From: Euonymus europaeus
Lineage: Eukaryota; Streptophyta; Magnoliopsida; Celastrales; Celastraceae
Length of the DNA stretch: 64,000 nt
Reading direction: 5' to 3'
Assembly (NCBI GenBank): GCA_963580455.1
Contig: OY756970.1
Coordinates: 18,228,001 to 18,292,000 of the forward strand
Shown here: positions 24,692-36,414 of the stretch, piece by piece
Numbering within the stretch: the stretch's first letter is position 1
How the letters are laid out: the number at the start of each line of letters is the position of its first letter
Notes under the pieces: model-generated
The model's input: only the letters and a program-made list of their open reading frames with translations
Told to the model about the DNA's origin: nothing
Databases searched by the model: none
Program-made: the position numbers and the translations under genes

Positions 24692-25717
24692 TAGCAACAA
24701 CCTTTACTCTCTCGCAGCCTGTCGAGCCCTCTCGCTCGCTTATTTCCTCTGCAGACCCCTGCGCTGCTGTACTTTAAGGCGGCCACAAATACACAGCGTC
24801 AACAGAGACGTTGAAAACAGAGAACTCAGATCGTAGTAGGACTGCCTTTGCTTATCTTCTCTTGTTTTTTACTCCAAAACTTCTGCTTAAATACAATCTG
24901 TCATTCTCAAAGTTCGAACAACACCATAATCCCCCAATATACCAAACTTAATACAGTACCATTATTATAAATACTAATTTTTATTTATTTATTTTTAACA
25001 TAGATTATTGTACAGTTTTTTAATTTATTAATAACATGATAGAAATTTATTATGAACGTTATATCCACGTCTATAAAAATATGAAAATAAAAACGTATGC
25101 TTTTAAAACACGAGGTAAAGATAAAAAAATTTATATGAGAGTAATGTCACATTCATCCAAAATATGGTCATGTAAAATAATCTTTGATCACAAACACACA
25201 TATTACTCATTTCTCATCGAACAATCTAGATTAAATGGGATCAGATGAAAGACATATTTTGAGATTCTCAATCATTATTAGTCTAATTTTTTTTATTGTA
25301 ATATGTATTTAATTTTTTTAAAATTAGATGATATGGAATAGTAAATCTTTATGTTGTTTTCTAAAGACTTACATTATCATTATATCTATAAAATATCTCA
25401 AAAATAGTAATTCGACAAAATCATCTACGCATGTTCATACCTAAAAATTTAGTATAATTATTAACAAAATTCGGGCATTAAAAAATTAAGGTATAAATTA
25501 ACCCATGAAAGGATCAAATTTACAAAATAGACTAAATGTACATTCATCAATGAAAGAAAAATACAAATACGAGTACACTTTTGATCGTCGAGATTTTTTG
25601 AAAATTATATTTTAGTCATCAAGAATTCAAATATTACAACTTAATAATTTAAAATTCGAGAACATTCCCACATTTTATTCATTTTCAGTCCTGCAAATTT
25701 GCTATCACCTCCAAACT
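24692..25717. other. Intergenic gap
   Basis: The left 150 bases are the 5' UTR and promoter of the DUF760 gene; the rest is AT-rich with no supportable gene. Confidence 0.45.
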
Positions 25718-27280
25718 CTATTTTCCTGGAATTAAAGGCAAATCAACCTCGTCGCACCATTCCACACACCTAGTCTCATAATACGAACTCCTTACATGAT
25801 TAGGCCGATAACTTAACCAAACTTGCCCTCCAATTCTCCACTTCAATACACTCCCTTCCATTTCTTTGCTCAATCTCCAACCTACTCTCTCCCCACACTC
25901 ATCTCCACAAAGAACCAACCCACCCATTTTAGTAAAAGCTCTGTTTTCTCCACCATATCTATTTCCCAATTCACCACCACCACCGCCACCTCCACTCGCT
26001 ATTTCTTGCCCCGTCACGTTGTCACACAAAACGCCATCGAAAACGGCAGCGTTCCCTTCCGCATCTTGGTCCCACCTCCAATTTTTCCTCTTTGTCCTTG
26101 TAGTCATCCTCGCTCTTGCTTTCACTCTTGGCACCTTCGAATTCCCAGAACTGCTCTTCACAATTCTCTGCATTTCGACTTCTTTTTCAGCATTACCCGT
26201 GGATCGACCCAAGCTCAGCCCGCCCACGTATGTCGCCCCCACCTCTGGCCCGACCCAGACCCGAACTCTGGATGGGAAATGTTTCTCCTCACCGTAATAA
26301 TCCACGTCATCATTCAGTCGAAAGCCTAACTTCGCCACGTGGAACCGTAAATTATCAACGCGCGCATTAACGTGGATATATCCGTCATGGAATGTAACAG
26401 AATACTCCAACTGAATAACCGCCTCAAGTTGCTGGTGCGCCAACGCGTATTTTAGCACTGATTCATTTGCTTGTACGATAGGGAACTTACTACTAGCACT
26501 GGAGTTTACCGACTTCATCCCCAACACCGGCGTGAAACCCTTCAAGACCCAGAGTCCGTGAGACTCCATTGCGTAAGAGAACCCCAACGGCTGACCTGGC
26601 AGGGGCGTCAACGTTTGTAATCCTACGCCCACCTGTCTAAAAATAAGCCATTTTGCTAGTATGTACCCGATGGTGCGTATGAAACAGATCTCCACATCTA
26701 CACCCACTGTGACCAGAAAGGTTCGCAGAACTTGCGCATGATTACAGGACAAAGCTTCAAGGTTCGGACCAAGCAAGGACTCGAAGTACATCGAGCCTAC
26801 TTCACTAGGCGCGTCACACACACACAACCAGAACATCCGAGTCAGGACTAGTAGATTAAAGAAGCTCGAGAAGGACTCGGGTGAGTGAGAGTCCATTATC
26901 CACGAAACTGGCTCGGGCTTGAGTTTTTGAAGCTTAGAACGCGGACAGGTAGTATTATGCGCCATGGGAGAGCGTGTTATGATTTCTTGGAGAAGCTGTA
27001 GTACAAGAGGAAGGAACGGTTTTTCCGAAGAGAGATGACACGCATCGGAGGTCCAGAGAACCTTCTGGTCCTTCAAGGAGTGAAAGCCGCCTAGGCATAC
27101 CGTGAAAGTCAAGGCCTCCGAGTTTGAGCCAGAGAATCGATCAGCTCTGAGTTGAATTGTCCCCGTTGTTTTGTCCTGACTCAGGCGTGAACTATCGAGT
27201 TCAAGGTAACAAGGTGAGTTCGACTCATCCCACTGTTCAGAGTTGGGGAGCTCACAGATCCACGACCAAATATCCATCAT
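25718..27280 (-). CDS. Intronless plant protein of unknown function, 520 aa
   Basis: One open frame of 520 residues starts at tandem ATG codons (MMDIWSWICELPNSEQWDES). It is clearly coding: GC-richer than its surroundings and of even composition. I recognise it as resembling a conserved land-plant protein but cannot name a domain. Visible blocks are LRADRFSGSNSEALTFTVCL, PFLPLVLQLLQEIITRSP, VSWIMDSHSPESFSSFFNLL and FPSRVRVWVGPEVGATYVGG, then NWRWDQDAEGNAAVFDGVL and GSVLKWRIGGQVWLSYRPN. A hydrophobic stretch around residues 145-170 (SSFFNLLVLTRMFWLCVCDA) could be buried or membrane-associated. There is a poly-Gly run (ASGGGGGGGELG) near residue 430. It is transcribed divergently from the bHLH gene 1.6 kb away. 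No function is proposed. Confidence 0.85.
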   Translation of the reverse strand: MMDIWSWICELPNSEQWDESNSPCYLELDSSRLSQDKTTGTIQLRADRFSGSNSEALTFTVCLGGFHSLKDQKVLWTSDACHLSSEKPFLPLVLQLLQEIITRSPMAHNTTCPRSKLQKLKPEPVSWIMDSHSPESFSSFFNLLVLTRMFWLCVCDAPSEVGSMYFESLLGPNLEALSCNHAQVLRTFLVTVGVDVEICFIRTIGYILAKWLIFRQVGVGLQTLTPLPGQPLGFSYAMESHGLWVLKGFTPVLGMKSVNSSASSKFPIVQANESVLKYALAHQQLEAVIQLEYSVTFHDGYIHVNARVDNLRFHVAKLGFRLNDDVDYYGEEKHFPSRVRVWVGPEVGATYVGGLSLGRSTGNAEKEVEMQRIVKSSSGNSKVPRVKARARMTTRTKRKNWRWDQDAEGNAAVFDGVLCDNVTGQEIASGGGGGGGELGNRYGGENRAFTKMGGLVLCGDECGERVGWRLSKEMEGSVLKWRIGGQVWLSYRPNHVRSSYYETRCVEWCDEVDLPLIPGK

Positions 27281-28853
27281 TTTTTTTTATGATTGCTAGG
27301 TTGTGAATTATGTTTTTCAAGAGAAGAAAATATAGCGGGAGCGGCAACAGGGTGCTTGTTGGAAGCAAGATAGGCCACACATTACATGAAATACAACAAG
27401 TGTTGATAAGATATTGTTTGTTTAATATCATCAGTTATGTTGCTCGATCAAGAAAACGTTTGGAGGGGATGGTGGCTGACGTGGACAATGAATTATCAAG
27501 GCTTTCTGGGGTTGAGGTGGCTTACACGTGTAGCGTGGGACTTGAAAATTTCATAATCTGCAGTTTTTAATTAGGTGGTAGAGTAACATGTCGTCACCAG
27601 TGACCACGTAAGCAACCTAGTGTCCATCAATCGAACAAAGTGGTAGCGAAGAAAGTCCTTGCATGTAAGTTGGGCCACCTTCTTAATTGTAAATTTGTAA
27701 TAGTTAGAGCAGTTCTTGATTCACATTATCCAAGCAGTTTTCGGGCCCAGCTAACTATGGGTTTTTTGTAAAGTTGAAAGCCCATCAGATTATTGTAGTT
27801 CATAAGAATGAAAGCAGTACAAAAGCCTATTATTGGGTTTAAGGAGTACGAGTACATTTTTACATTGATTTTCAAGCTGGATTCACACTATTAAATACAT
27901 TTGTTGGATATTTGAATAAATAAATAATTTTTTTACTTTTAATCTACGATAATAAAATGTACTGATAAATACAGTCAACTGTGAAAACTGTACTCTCCCC
28001 TATTATCGCTCCAAAACCAACAATAGGAACCATTTCGACAAACAAAAAGATTGACCTTGGAATGGTAGTCTCGTTAAATAGAAGGGGAAGCCAACCTCTT
28101 TGTTTCACTGTAACAAGAGAGAGAGAGGGAGGGAGGGGACATGCACAATGATCGAAGCTGGCACCAAGGATGTGTTGGAATGCGCAGCGTTAGAAGAAGC
28201 AGATGTTGGAAGAAGCCTTGGCCCTTGCATCAATCTAGAACGTCCCTTTAGACGTGTCTAACTATCGTTTTGCAATTTTCAATCTTGCTTTGCTTTGTTG
28301 ACAGCTATTGATGGTGAGCTTCAGGTGGTCGTCGATGTTGCCAAGACTGCCACGTGGGTCCGATTAACGAGAGATTATTGTCATTGTCTTCTGTTCATTC
28401 TGACCTAATTCCTTGCTCTTTCACAATCCAAATTACTGCAATATGTATTACCGTATTAGATTAAAAAGAATCCAATTTTTCTCATAAAAGCCAGCATTAC
28501 TATTTTGGTTTTTGGATAAGCCAACATCAAATCAAATGAGACTTTTTATGGACTTATTTTTATAGATATAGCAGGAAGTAGGAACTAGAAATAGAGAAAC
28601 TGATCAACCAGTGCTTTGAAGCACTAAACCACGGTTTTCTCGGGCTTAGGTGGGTTTGACCGAGACATACCAAAACCCAAAGCCAACCTTGGAAACAGCC
28701 CAACCCAATGCACCACATCACGCTCTTCACTCTTTCCATCTGACGCCTGTTTTTAGCCAGCAGGAACCTATACCCCACCACAAAAACATTACATACCGCA
28801 TATATATATAGCCCTCTCCCTGCAACATTTCTCAATTTTTTCTGAGGAAAAGA
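27281..28853. other. Divergent promoter region between the 520-aa gene and the bHLH gene
   Basis: No additional gene could be supported; an open frame at 27310-27570 shows no recognisable family and overlaps the 5' flank of the minus-strand gene. A GA-rich tract lies at about 28110-28138, and a CACGTGG word occurs near 28352. The bHLH TATA candidate is at its right end. Confidence 0.4.
28801..28810 (+). promoter_or_regulatory. Candidate TATA box of the bHLH gene
   Basis: TATATATATA followed by GCCCTCTCCC lies 44 bases before the start codon. This leaves room for only a very short leader, so the main start site may be elsewhere. Confidence 0.4.
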
Positions 28854-30082
28854 ATGGCTGATGGGGAGGGTTTAGAGGGGGACCATGAAGGCCCTATCAC
28901 TACTACTACTTCTTTCTCTAAGTTATTGTTTGCAGACGATGATATTGTCAGTCTTGATATGGGTCAGAGCTTTTACTTCAGCTCTACTACTTCCACTGAA
29001 AAGCCACCCAAAATGCTTTGCTTTGGGAGCTACAGAGATGAAGATGATTTCTTAATTACAACCTCCTTCGATGGGGACTCTAAGAAAAGTAGTACACCTC
29101 AAAAATCAAAGGCAACCAAGTCAAGGGTCACATACACTGCTACTGACTCCTCTTCAGCTTCTTCAGGCAACAATGGCAGTACTACCGTCGCTACACCTTC
29201 CAAATCCAGTGTGAGTAACTAATTAAGCCCATATATGTAAGCAAAATTTTCTGAACTGTAAATTTCCTCTTGTTTCCCATTAATTTATTAATATTAATGT
29301 AGAGAAAACGAAAGGGGTCGGGTCAGGAACCGGAAGCAATAGCTCTAAGAAGCTCGAAGGTCAAAACAGAGAGTCCAACATCAACTGGGCTTACAAAGGT
29401 CAGGCAAGTTGAATTCATAATAATTTAATTAGTCAAATTTTAAATCTCTAAAATGGGTAATGGTAGGTGAGGAGGAGAGAGAAGTTAGGGGAGCGAGTTG
29501 CAGCACTGCAGCATCTTGTTTCTCCATTTGGGAAGGTATATACAGTGTAGAAGCTCAAGATATACTGTTTTTTCTTTTAAAAAAAAGAAAGCTGATAATG
29601 AACGGCATGCAATGGTGTTTGGAAATTGAAATTTCGCAGACAGATACAGCATCAGTTCTCCATGAAGCGATGGGATATATCAAGTTCTTGCAGGATCAGG
29701 TTCAGGTTCTCAGCTGTCCGTACCTGCAACACCAACCTGTAGCTGTAAGTAGTCTTTTTGGCTTTTGTTGCTTATATATGTCATCAAAATAGTAATCGAC
29801 GGTCCAAATGCTTCCAACTCAGTTCATGACGGTATAGATTCGGTTAGAGACTCTGACCATAGTGAAAGGACATTGTGGTCAGAGTCAACTGTGAAATGTG
29901 TTAAGCCAAAATTGACTGTTGTTTTGTCACTGTGATAAAAGAAGGGCGGAGGGAACGGAGAAGAAGAATCAACGAAAGATCTGAGGAGCAGGGGACTTTG
30001 TCTGGTCCCAGTGGCGTACACCGTACACGTGGCAAGCAGCAACGGTTCTGATTTCTGGTCGTCTTCTGTGGGCTACCAGTAA
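28854..30082 (+). CDS. Atypical bHLH transcription factor, bHLH113-like, 5 exons
   Basis: Exons are 28854-29210, 29303-29398, 29467-29535, 29640-29744 and 29942-30082, all in phase 0, giving about 255 residues. The last acceptor could be 3 bases later. Exon 1 is an acidic, Ser/Thr-rich N terminus (MADGEGLEGDHEG). Exons 3-4 encode the helix-loop-helix: VRRREKLGERVAALQHLVSP, FGK, then TDTASVLHEAMGYIKFLQDQ. The last exon gives RSRGLCLVPVAYTVHVASS, the conserved C-terminal motif of this subfamily. The basic region lacks the His-Glu-Arg triad of E-box binders, as in Arabidopsis bHLH113/bHLH123 relatives, so DNA recognition may differ or need a partner. It acts in the nucleus. The intron 2 acceptor is preceded by a poor pyrimidine tract. 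Confidence 0.88.
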
Positions 30083-30585
30083 TCTATTGGAGCCTGATTT
30101 TGACAAGAAAGGGTAGAAGGCAGGGCAGTGAATAGTTAGTGGAGAATGGAAGGATAGTTGAAAAGCTTTTGCTCCTATTTTTGGGTGTATTTATATAGAT
30201 GAGCGTCTTTGAGACTGGAGTGAAAATGGTAAAAAAAAGTTAAAAAGAGATGAAGGACGGCACCCTTTTTTGTGCTTATTTTTTTTTCCCAGGGTTAGGG
30301 CTGGCTGGTCATGGATCATATCAGTGCTCTGCCGCTCTCCCACTCGAGATGATCACCATAATAATATAATTTCTTCCAATCATGGATGCCTTTGGCTTCT
30401 GAGAAATGAATGGTATGTTAAGAACTTGTGGATTCATTCCAACATACATCGATTTCGTTAACTGAGCCACTTAGAATTCATGAAAAATGTATTTGCGATG
30501 ATGTTTGAATGTTATTACAAACTAGATTTTTTTTTCAAAATATATAAAAACAAGAGAATTTTATATGAGGAGAGCATTTATGTAT
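30083..30585. other. Gap between convergent bHLH and F-box genes
   Basis: Contains the 3' flanks of both genes. No independent gene is seen. Confidence 0.4.
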
Positions 30586-31719
30586 TCAATTACATAATCT
30601 TTTCTTACCTTTTAACAATACGAGACTTTCCATATATGTATCAGCAAAGAAAGAGCTTGAGTCTCCATGAATTTCTAGTTTACTATTTCTTTGAGTCCAG
30701 GGATCATGAGAGACCAGCTGCCCATCATTTTTCACTACCAGAACTTCCCCATTGTTTCTTAGACCCAAGACCTTCCCTAAGCCACTCCACAAATCAATAT
30801 TTAGAAGTTTAGTCCAAGATTCAGCTACACCATATTCATTCATCAACCAAATGGTGCAACCATGGTAACCCATTTGACGCACCCACCTCTTGTATTGTAT
30901 CACAGAAAGCATTCTGCCAAACACAGTCACTGACAAATTTTGTGATCTGGTAAAGGAAAGTTCATCAGGCAAATCCAACTCTTGAAATACTTCCTCTGTC
31001 ATATCAAAAAGTGCAATGACCAATCTCTTCAAGCTACTACCAACCTCCTCATAGTATCCAACCCAATGTACTGCCCAATTCATTAAAGCAGCTGATGAGT
31101 CAGTGAGAACACAAGTAGGAACCGATCCAGGACTGATGATCCTCCAAGAACCCTTACTTAGCTCGAAAATCTCCACGTCTGGCGGAACGATTAAAGACTT
31201 ATCATTCATTCTTGAGTAGACGATTCTCACAACTTTATAGTCATTATTTTGAGAATCAAATCCAAACCCAAGAACCTCGTTGTGGACTAACTGATAAGTA
31301 ATGTGCTGAAGTGGGAGAGTCACTGACAATCCTATTGAAATGTTCCATAGGACTATTGGTTTCAACCTCTGTGTGTGATTATCAATCAAACACAATACAC
31401 CATTACATGAACCAACAATCTTAAAATAATCGAGACAGCTTTTGAATGGAAAATCCAGCTTTTGACCGTCAGCAAATAACTCATCATCATCATAGTGTAG
31501 TGTGAAAGTCTCTTTCTGGTAATCACTAGTATAACGCCTAAGGATTAGGTGAGTATTGGTGCTGTAACGAGCTGCACGTTTTGTGTGGCTAGAGATAAAA
31601 TCTGGGTTGGAGATTAGAGAGTACCATGATTTGCAGACACAGCGGCACCGTAGGAGCGATTTCACTGGCAACTTCAAGAGAATTTCGGACAAGACCTCCT
31701 GAGGTACATAATCTGACAT
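30586..31719 (-). CDS. F-box protein with C-terminal FBA-type domain, 377 aa
   Basis: A single exon from ATG 31719 encodes the N-terminal F-box MSDYVPQEVLSEILLKLPVK, continuing SLLRCRCVCKSWYSLISNP, the SKP1-binding motif. The remainder matches the F-box-associated interaction region, with blocks such as VGSCNGVLCLIDNH, VLGFGFDSQNNDYKVVRIVY, SWRIISPGSVP and AVHWVGYYEE. Proteins of this plant superfamily serve as substrate receptors of SCF ubiquitin ligases; the CPR1-like members act in defence, but no specific target can be inferred. The length and single-exon form are typical. Arabidopsis has an F-box gene (At3g19470) in the matching interval, from memory. Confidence 0.92.
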   Translation of the reverse strand: MSDYVPQEVLSEILLKLPVKSLLRCRCVCKSWYSLISNPDFISSHTKRAARYSTNTHLILRRYTSDYQKETFTLHYDDDELFADGQKLDFPFKSCLDYFKIVGSCNGVLCLIDNHTQRLKPIVLWNISIGLSVTLPLQHITYQLVHNEVLGFGFDSQNNDYKVVRIVYSRMNDKSLIVPPDVEIFELSKGSWRIISPGSVPTCVLTDSSAALMNWAVHWVGYYEEVGSSLKRLVIALFDMTEEVFQELDLPDELSFTRSQNLSVTVFGRMLSVIQYKRWVRQMGYHGCTIWLMNEYGVAESWTKLLNIDLWSGLGKVLGLRNNGEVLVVKNDGQLVSHDPWTQRNSKLEIHGDSSSFFADTYMESLVLLKGKKRLCN

Positions 31720-33016
31720 TTTGATTGTCCTGTCTCTGACGTAGCAGAAGAATTAGAGATGAACTGTGCCAACTGGATGCCCTGTGTTTGATGAGGATGA
31801 AGTATATGAATGTATGTATATATATATATATAACTATATAAGGCAATTAACATTGACTACTGGGGGTTAAGAGACAAGGACTGCATAAATATATGCAGAC
31901 GTTAAGTTGGTAGATATATGGCTGTTCAAGAAGTCAATTCAAATCTATTATGTATTATTTGGCTTGAGGATTAGTTTGATTATATTATGATAAAAGATCA
32001 ATTGTGAGGAACCTGCTTTTAGTCGAACCAAAGAAGTTGCTCAGGAAAGTGTAGTTGACAAAGTCATCTAATTGCATTTTTTTTGGGTAGATAACTGGAA
32101 AATCAATTATTTCTCACCCATGGTTGCAAAATCGTCATCTTGATAGTAAGATCGTGCAATCTTAGACCAACAAAATGATCAAAATCTCAAAATTCGTAAG
32201 ACCGTACCATCTTAGTGTCCGATTTTACGATATATATTACATATAATATAAGGTTTTTCAGGTTCGAAAGTCGTGTCAACAGGATTTTAACTCTTTTTCT
32301 GGTGTTGGGTATGAGGTCGCTTCCACATTTTGAGGCCTGGTCTTGAATCTTGATGCATAAGTTACGCTTCAAGTGGTCGTTGTTTAAATTTATTTCTCCA
32401 TGATGTTTTAATGGGCCTGGCCTAACACCATGATAGGCCCAGCTCAGATAATATTCCGAGGTGCAGTTCTAATGTCCTCGTTGGCGTTTATTAAATAGAT
32501 TGCTGCTTTACTTAAATCTGTTCCAAGAGGATGAACAGATAGTGACCGTGGTGGTGGAAACCGGAAAAATATGGATGGTGTTTGGGAAATAACTAGCTTA
32601 GAAGTGGCTGAGAGAGAATTGATTTGGTCTTTGTTGTGGAGGTTCTAGAATGCTCATTCCCCTCTCTAGTGGAGGAGGGTTTTATTTATAGTCTTTCCTA
32701 TTACTATTTTTAGTAAGGGTTTTTATGTACTTTGGCATCGAGGAGACAATCTGACATTGAGGAGAAAGATCTACGTAGAAAGTGACAACTACTTTATAAC
32801 AAATCGGTGGCGATCTTTGTGCCCACTTTAACTTTGAATTCTAATCTCTGCTAAAACTCAGCATTGGCGATCTCCTATGCACATGGCCTTGACGAATAGC
32901 TGAGCAACATGAATATGCGAGCTGAAGATGATGGAAACTTCAATCCCTATTTGTGGGATTTTTTCTGATGAACCAGTCCGTTGGGCCGAAGTCTGGGCTT
33001 TGAATTCAGGACTTGG

Positions 33017-33466
33017 TCAAAGCTGACTAGATATGAACTTGTCAAGGAAATAAGCCTGGTCCAATTTTGGCATCGCGTACTGCTTTGCCCTAAATCCATC
33101 AACTACGATCTCTAGAAGACGATCACTGAGTGACGATTCATCTGGATGTAATAAAAACTCACTCAACGATTCATCTAGATAGTGGCCGTTTCTCGTTGCT
33201 TCCTGAAATACATATATAGAAGATGATGTGAGTTTAGTGAAGGAAGCCACATAAAAAGTTGGTGCAAAATTTGTGTAACTTATCCTCCAAGGTACTCTTG
33301 CACGAAGTGACATGAAGGGGAGGGTCCTTAGATATGGAGTAGATTTTGACATATTTGTTTTGGTTGCGAATATGTTTAATAAAGTATAAATTAGTGTAAA
33401 GTGTATTGTCTGGGAATGTTTGAAACTATGTTTAATAGAGTATAAATTATATAAACGCTCAACCAA
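33017..33466 (-). other. Unrecognised open frame, possible gene fragment
   Basis: The C-terminal part reads as even-composition protein: EATRNGHYLDESLSEFLLHP, DESSLSDRLLEIVVDGFRAK and QYAMPKLDQAYFLDKF. The N-terminal half is AT-rich and unconvincing. An acceptor-like CAG lies just before GAAGCAACGAG near 33204, so only about the last 62 codons may be a real exon or exon remnant. No upstream exon was found and no family is recognised. Confidence 0.3.
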
Positions 33467-35949
33467 ACAGACGCTTATGATTCCGAGTATCCCGTATTTC
33501 GTAGCACGCCATGGTCGAATAAAATCAACTCATAAATGTTATAAAATCCCCAGCACTTCGTAGTGCTTCAGATGTTATTTTCTTTACTAGCTTTTAATTA
33601 ATAAAATCAACTTATAATCTCTTGCCGGATAATATAGCTACCAGGCTGTTAACATTTTTAAAAAAAAATATGAATATATGGTGCTAACCTTTTAAGATCT
33701 GTACGAATCAATCTGCTTCAAATATTAAAATTCTTCAAATTATATCATTTAGAACATGTTATATTAGTATTACCTAGTGTTGCCGCCATAAATTAATTGG
33801 GCTTCCGAAGGTCATGGGCCGTCTAGCCACCCATAATAGAGGCAAATCAGGGCCACATCAAAGAAGGTCAGCCCAACGATTGGAAGCCTATTTTCCACGA
33901 CTACAAAGGAAAAGGTCCAACACCGGAAAACACAGTTCTACTTTTTAAATTTATCTGTAATAGTTCGTAGCCAGTTCGATTAGGATTAGTGTAAGTTACT
34001 ACTATTGCTTCTTGCTTTCAAGCTTTAGTTAATCGAGTTATTTTCCTTTAAAGTAGTTTAAGGTGTTGTTTTATTCTTAGTTTCTTGTTCGACAAACATT
34101 AGTTTAGTTTATGCATATTTATCAAAGTCTTTTTAATTGAAGCGTGGTTTGAGTTCACTCTTTTGATCATTCAATTTCATTTATTGATATGCGTCAAGTA
34201 TCTGTATCTGACGTCCTTATCATTTTCTCTCATGCACTCACATTCGACTGAATAACGGCATCGATTGAAATTCTGCGGAGAACACTAAGTGTTTTTATTT
34301 GAAAACCCCTTAAATGATACTTGATAAAGCTACTCCTAGACTACAAAGTACAAAGTATTATAAGCACTTATGTATTTATCATCCGTTTAGGCTATACTAT
34401 AAGATTTTTCTTGAGAATACGTTCGTTTAATTTAGTTTCTGTTAGAGCAAAATACGGATGACCTACTTTTGCATTCCCAATGGTCCTAAGTATATATTTA
34501 AACAAAGGTTGAATCCATCATCAAAACAATAATTAGGCCAAAAAATAGGATTCATTCTTTGGGTTATGAAGATCGAATGGGTAGAATTTACTTGGGTTTC
34601 TCCTACCCTATTACATATTTCTCTTTTGCACTTATGAACACCTTAGTTTGCCTTTTCATGGCCATAATATTGACTTATGGACACTTAATGGAGTATCTTT
34701 AATTGACAAATGACAATAAGATAATGCCACTACTAGTCTTACTTTTCTTACTATATATCTCCTCAAAATTCTACAGAACCTTCTGGACAATTCTGACTAA
34801 TGGTTCCTTGTCTCTTTTATTGACAAATTGCTTCGCAGGTGCAGTATTGAAGTATATAAGACGAGTTCATTAGCTTATTCAGAGCAATAAGTGGACCTCA
34901 ATTATTCAATTTCATTTTGAGAACCAGTCTACATATAATATAGAAAGGTTGAGAGTTCTTTTCTTACATATTATATGATAAGATATGATGTATTGATGTA
35001 GTTGTGGAGTTATGGCTACCCAATCTCTATCATTATCTCTTTGAAAATTAAAGTTAATGACTTGCTTTGCTAGAATTCATGGAATGGTGATTAGACATGC
35101 CCTTTGTTACTATTTTTTAATTTGACGGGTTTGGGTTGATTGATAATGGTCGTGATTTGATATTATAGTAATCTATAAACAAATTGCACATTTTGTCATT
35201 TTCAAAAAATAAAAAATAAAAAATGCACACTTTTTCAACATCTAAACAAATTGCACACGCTAGCAATGAGTTATTTGCTTTATTTTAAATAAATAATAAA
35301 AAAAAGAACAGTTGGATTTGAGATGTTGATGTTCCATATTTTCCACGCTTTGGTGTATAGTGATATAAATCTTTTTGCAACCAAACCGTATTTGGAAGAT
35401 CTTATTTTCAATTCTCATTAGGTGTAGTATATTTGTGGTAACGCGCTGCGCTTTGGTTTAATTTTTTCTATCGTCAAATAAAAAGAATTTGTGTTTAAAA
35501 AATTGATGATTCGAGTTTAGACCCATATGACATGTTCAACCCATTATATAATTTGATTTTTGATTGCTAAAAAAAAAAAACTCTTTTCCAAGAATTGTAA
35601 ATGGTAGGTGGGTAGGTGGCTCTAGAGAATGAAGGAATGACTGGGACATCAAGGCAGGAAATCCCTCACTTTCAGTATGTGACATTTAATCTTCCAAGTC
35701 AAACAACTAAAAAATATACTTACTGAATTACTTAATTTGTGTAACTAAAATCACTAATTACTGAAGGAGAATAGTTTTTTCAAATCGAAATAAAATGATT
35801 CCATTTTAAATTTTAATCAATGGAATATCACATTAAATTATTATTATTCTATTATATATGATTTTTCATTGTAACATCATATTTCATTGTAAAATAACGA
35901 TGTTATAATGGAATTAGATAATATTACAAATGAATGAAATTTTTAGGTC

Positions 35950-35975
35950 TTATATATATATATATATATATATAT
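35950..35975. repeat. (TA)13 microsatellite
   Basis: Perfect TA dinucleotide run in intergenic DNA upstream of the CAD gene. Confidence 0.9.
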
Positions 35976-36279
35976 CACCACTGAAAAATATATATTAACC
36001 AAAAAAGTTTCATCAAAAATAAAATAAAATAAACCAAGTAGTTCAAACTACGTGATTATTTTTATATGAATGATAAGAACTTGTCTCGTATCTTAACTAC
36101 CTTATTTTTGTGGATGCAGAACATGTCTTCATGACAGATTCCTGACGCAGGAACACCTGCTCCTGATCCAATGATTGGGTCACCAGGCCCCACCATTGTA
36201 AGATCAACGTTGTTGATGCCATCGAATCTGACGATGTACTGTGAAAGTGAAACGTTTGGAAGCAGAGAATTAAAAGTCC

Positions 36280-36325
36280 ACCAAACTTTTTGCGTAAATT
36301 TTGCCCATCTTGCGCTTATTTATAC
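36280..36325 (+). promoter_or_regulatory. CAD promoter: AC/SMRE element and TATA box
   Basis: ACCAAAC at 36280-36286 fits the secondary-wall MYB element consensus ACC(A/T)A(A/C)(T/C), which drives lignin genes. A TATA-like TTATTTATACAC follows at about 36317-36328, 90-100 bases before the CAD start codon. A second match, ACCTAAC, is at 36403-36409 in the presumed 5' UTR. Confidence 0.45.
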
Positions 36326-36414
36326 ACGACACATACACGGATCTCTTCCCTGTCCTAATTTTCGTCTCTCTTGCCTCTCTGTTCTCCGGCATTTTGTCGA
36401 TCACCTAACAGAGC

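Larger units (their letters stand above)
31720..36279. other. Long intergenic stretch (4.5 kb)
   Basis: No confident gene. TA runs occur near 31818-31834 and 35950-35975. A minus-strand open frame at 33017-33466 has a plausible-looking C-terminal half and is listed separately. The bases just above 31720 form the promoter of the F-box gene. The rest is AT-rich, without recognised transposon ends. Confidence 0.4.

Noticed and set aside
25823..26370. Overlapping plus-strand frames opposite the 520-aa gene
   Set aside because: Pro/Ser-rich translations are the antisense shadow of a GC-richer real coding region.
27310..27570. Plus-strand open frame upstream of the 520-aa gene
   Set aside because: No recognisable family, no splice or promoter signals, and it overlaps the 5' flank of the minus-strand gene.
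12265..31719. Biosynthetic gene cluster including the CAD gene
   Set aside because: The neighbours are unrelated housekeeping and regulatory genes; shared synteny explains their proximity better than a pathway.
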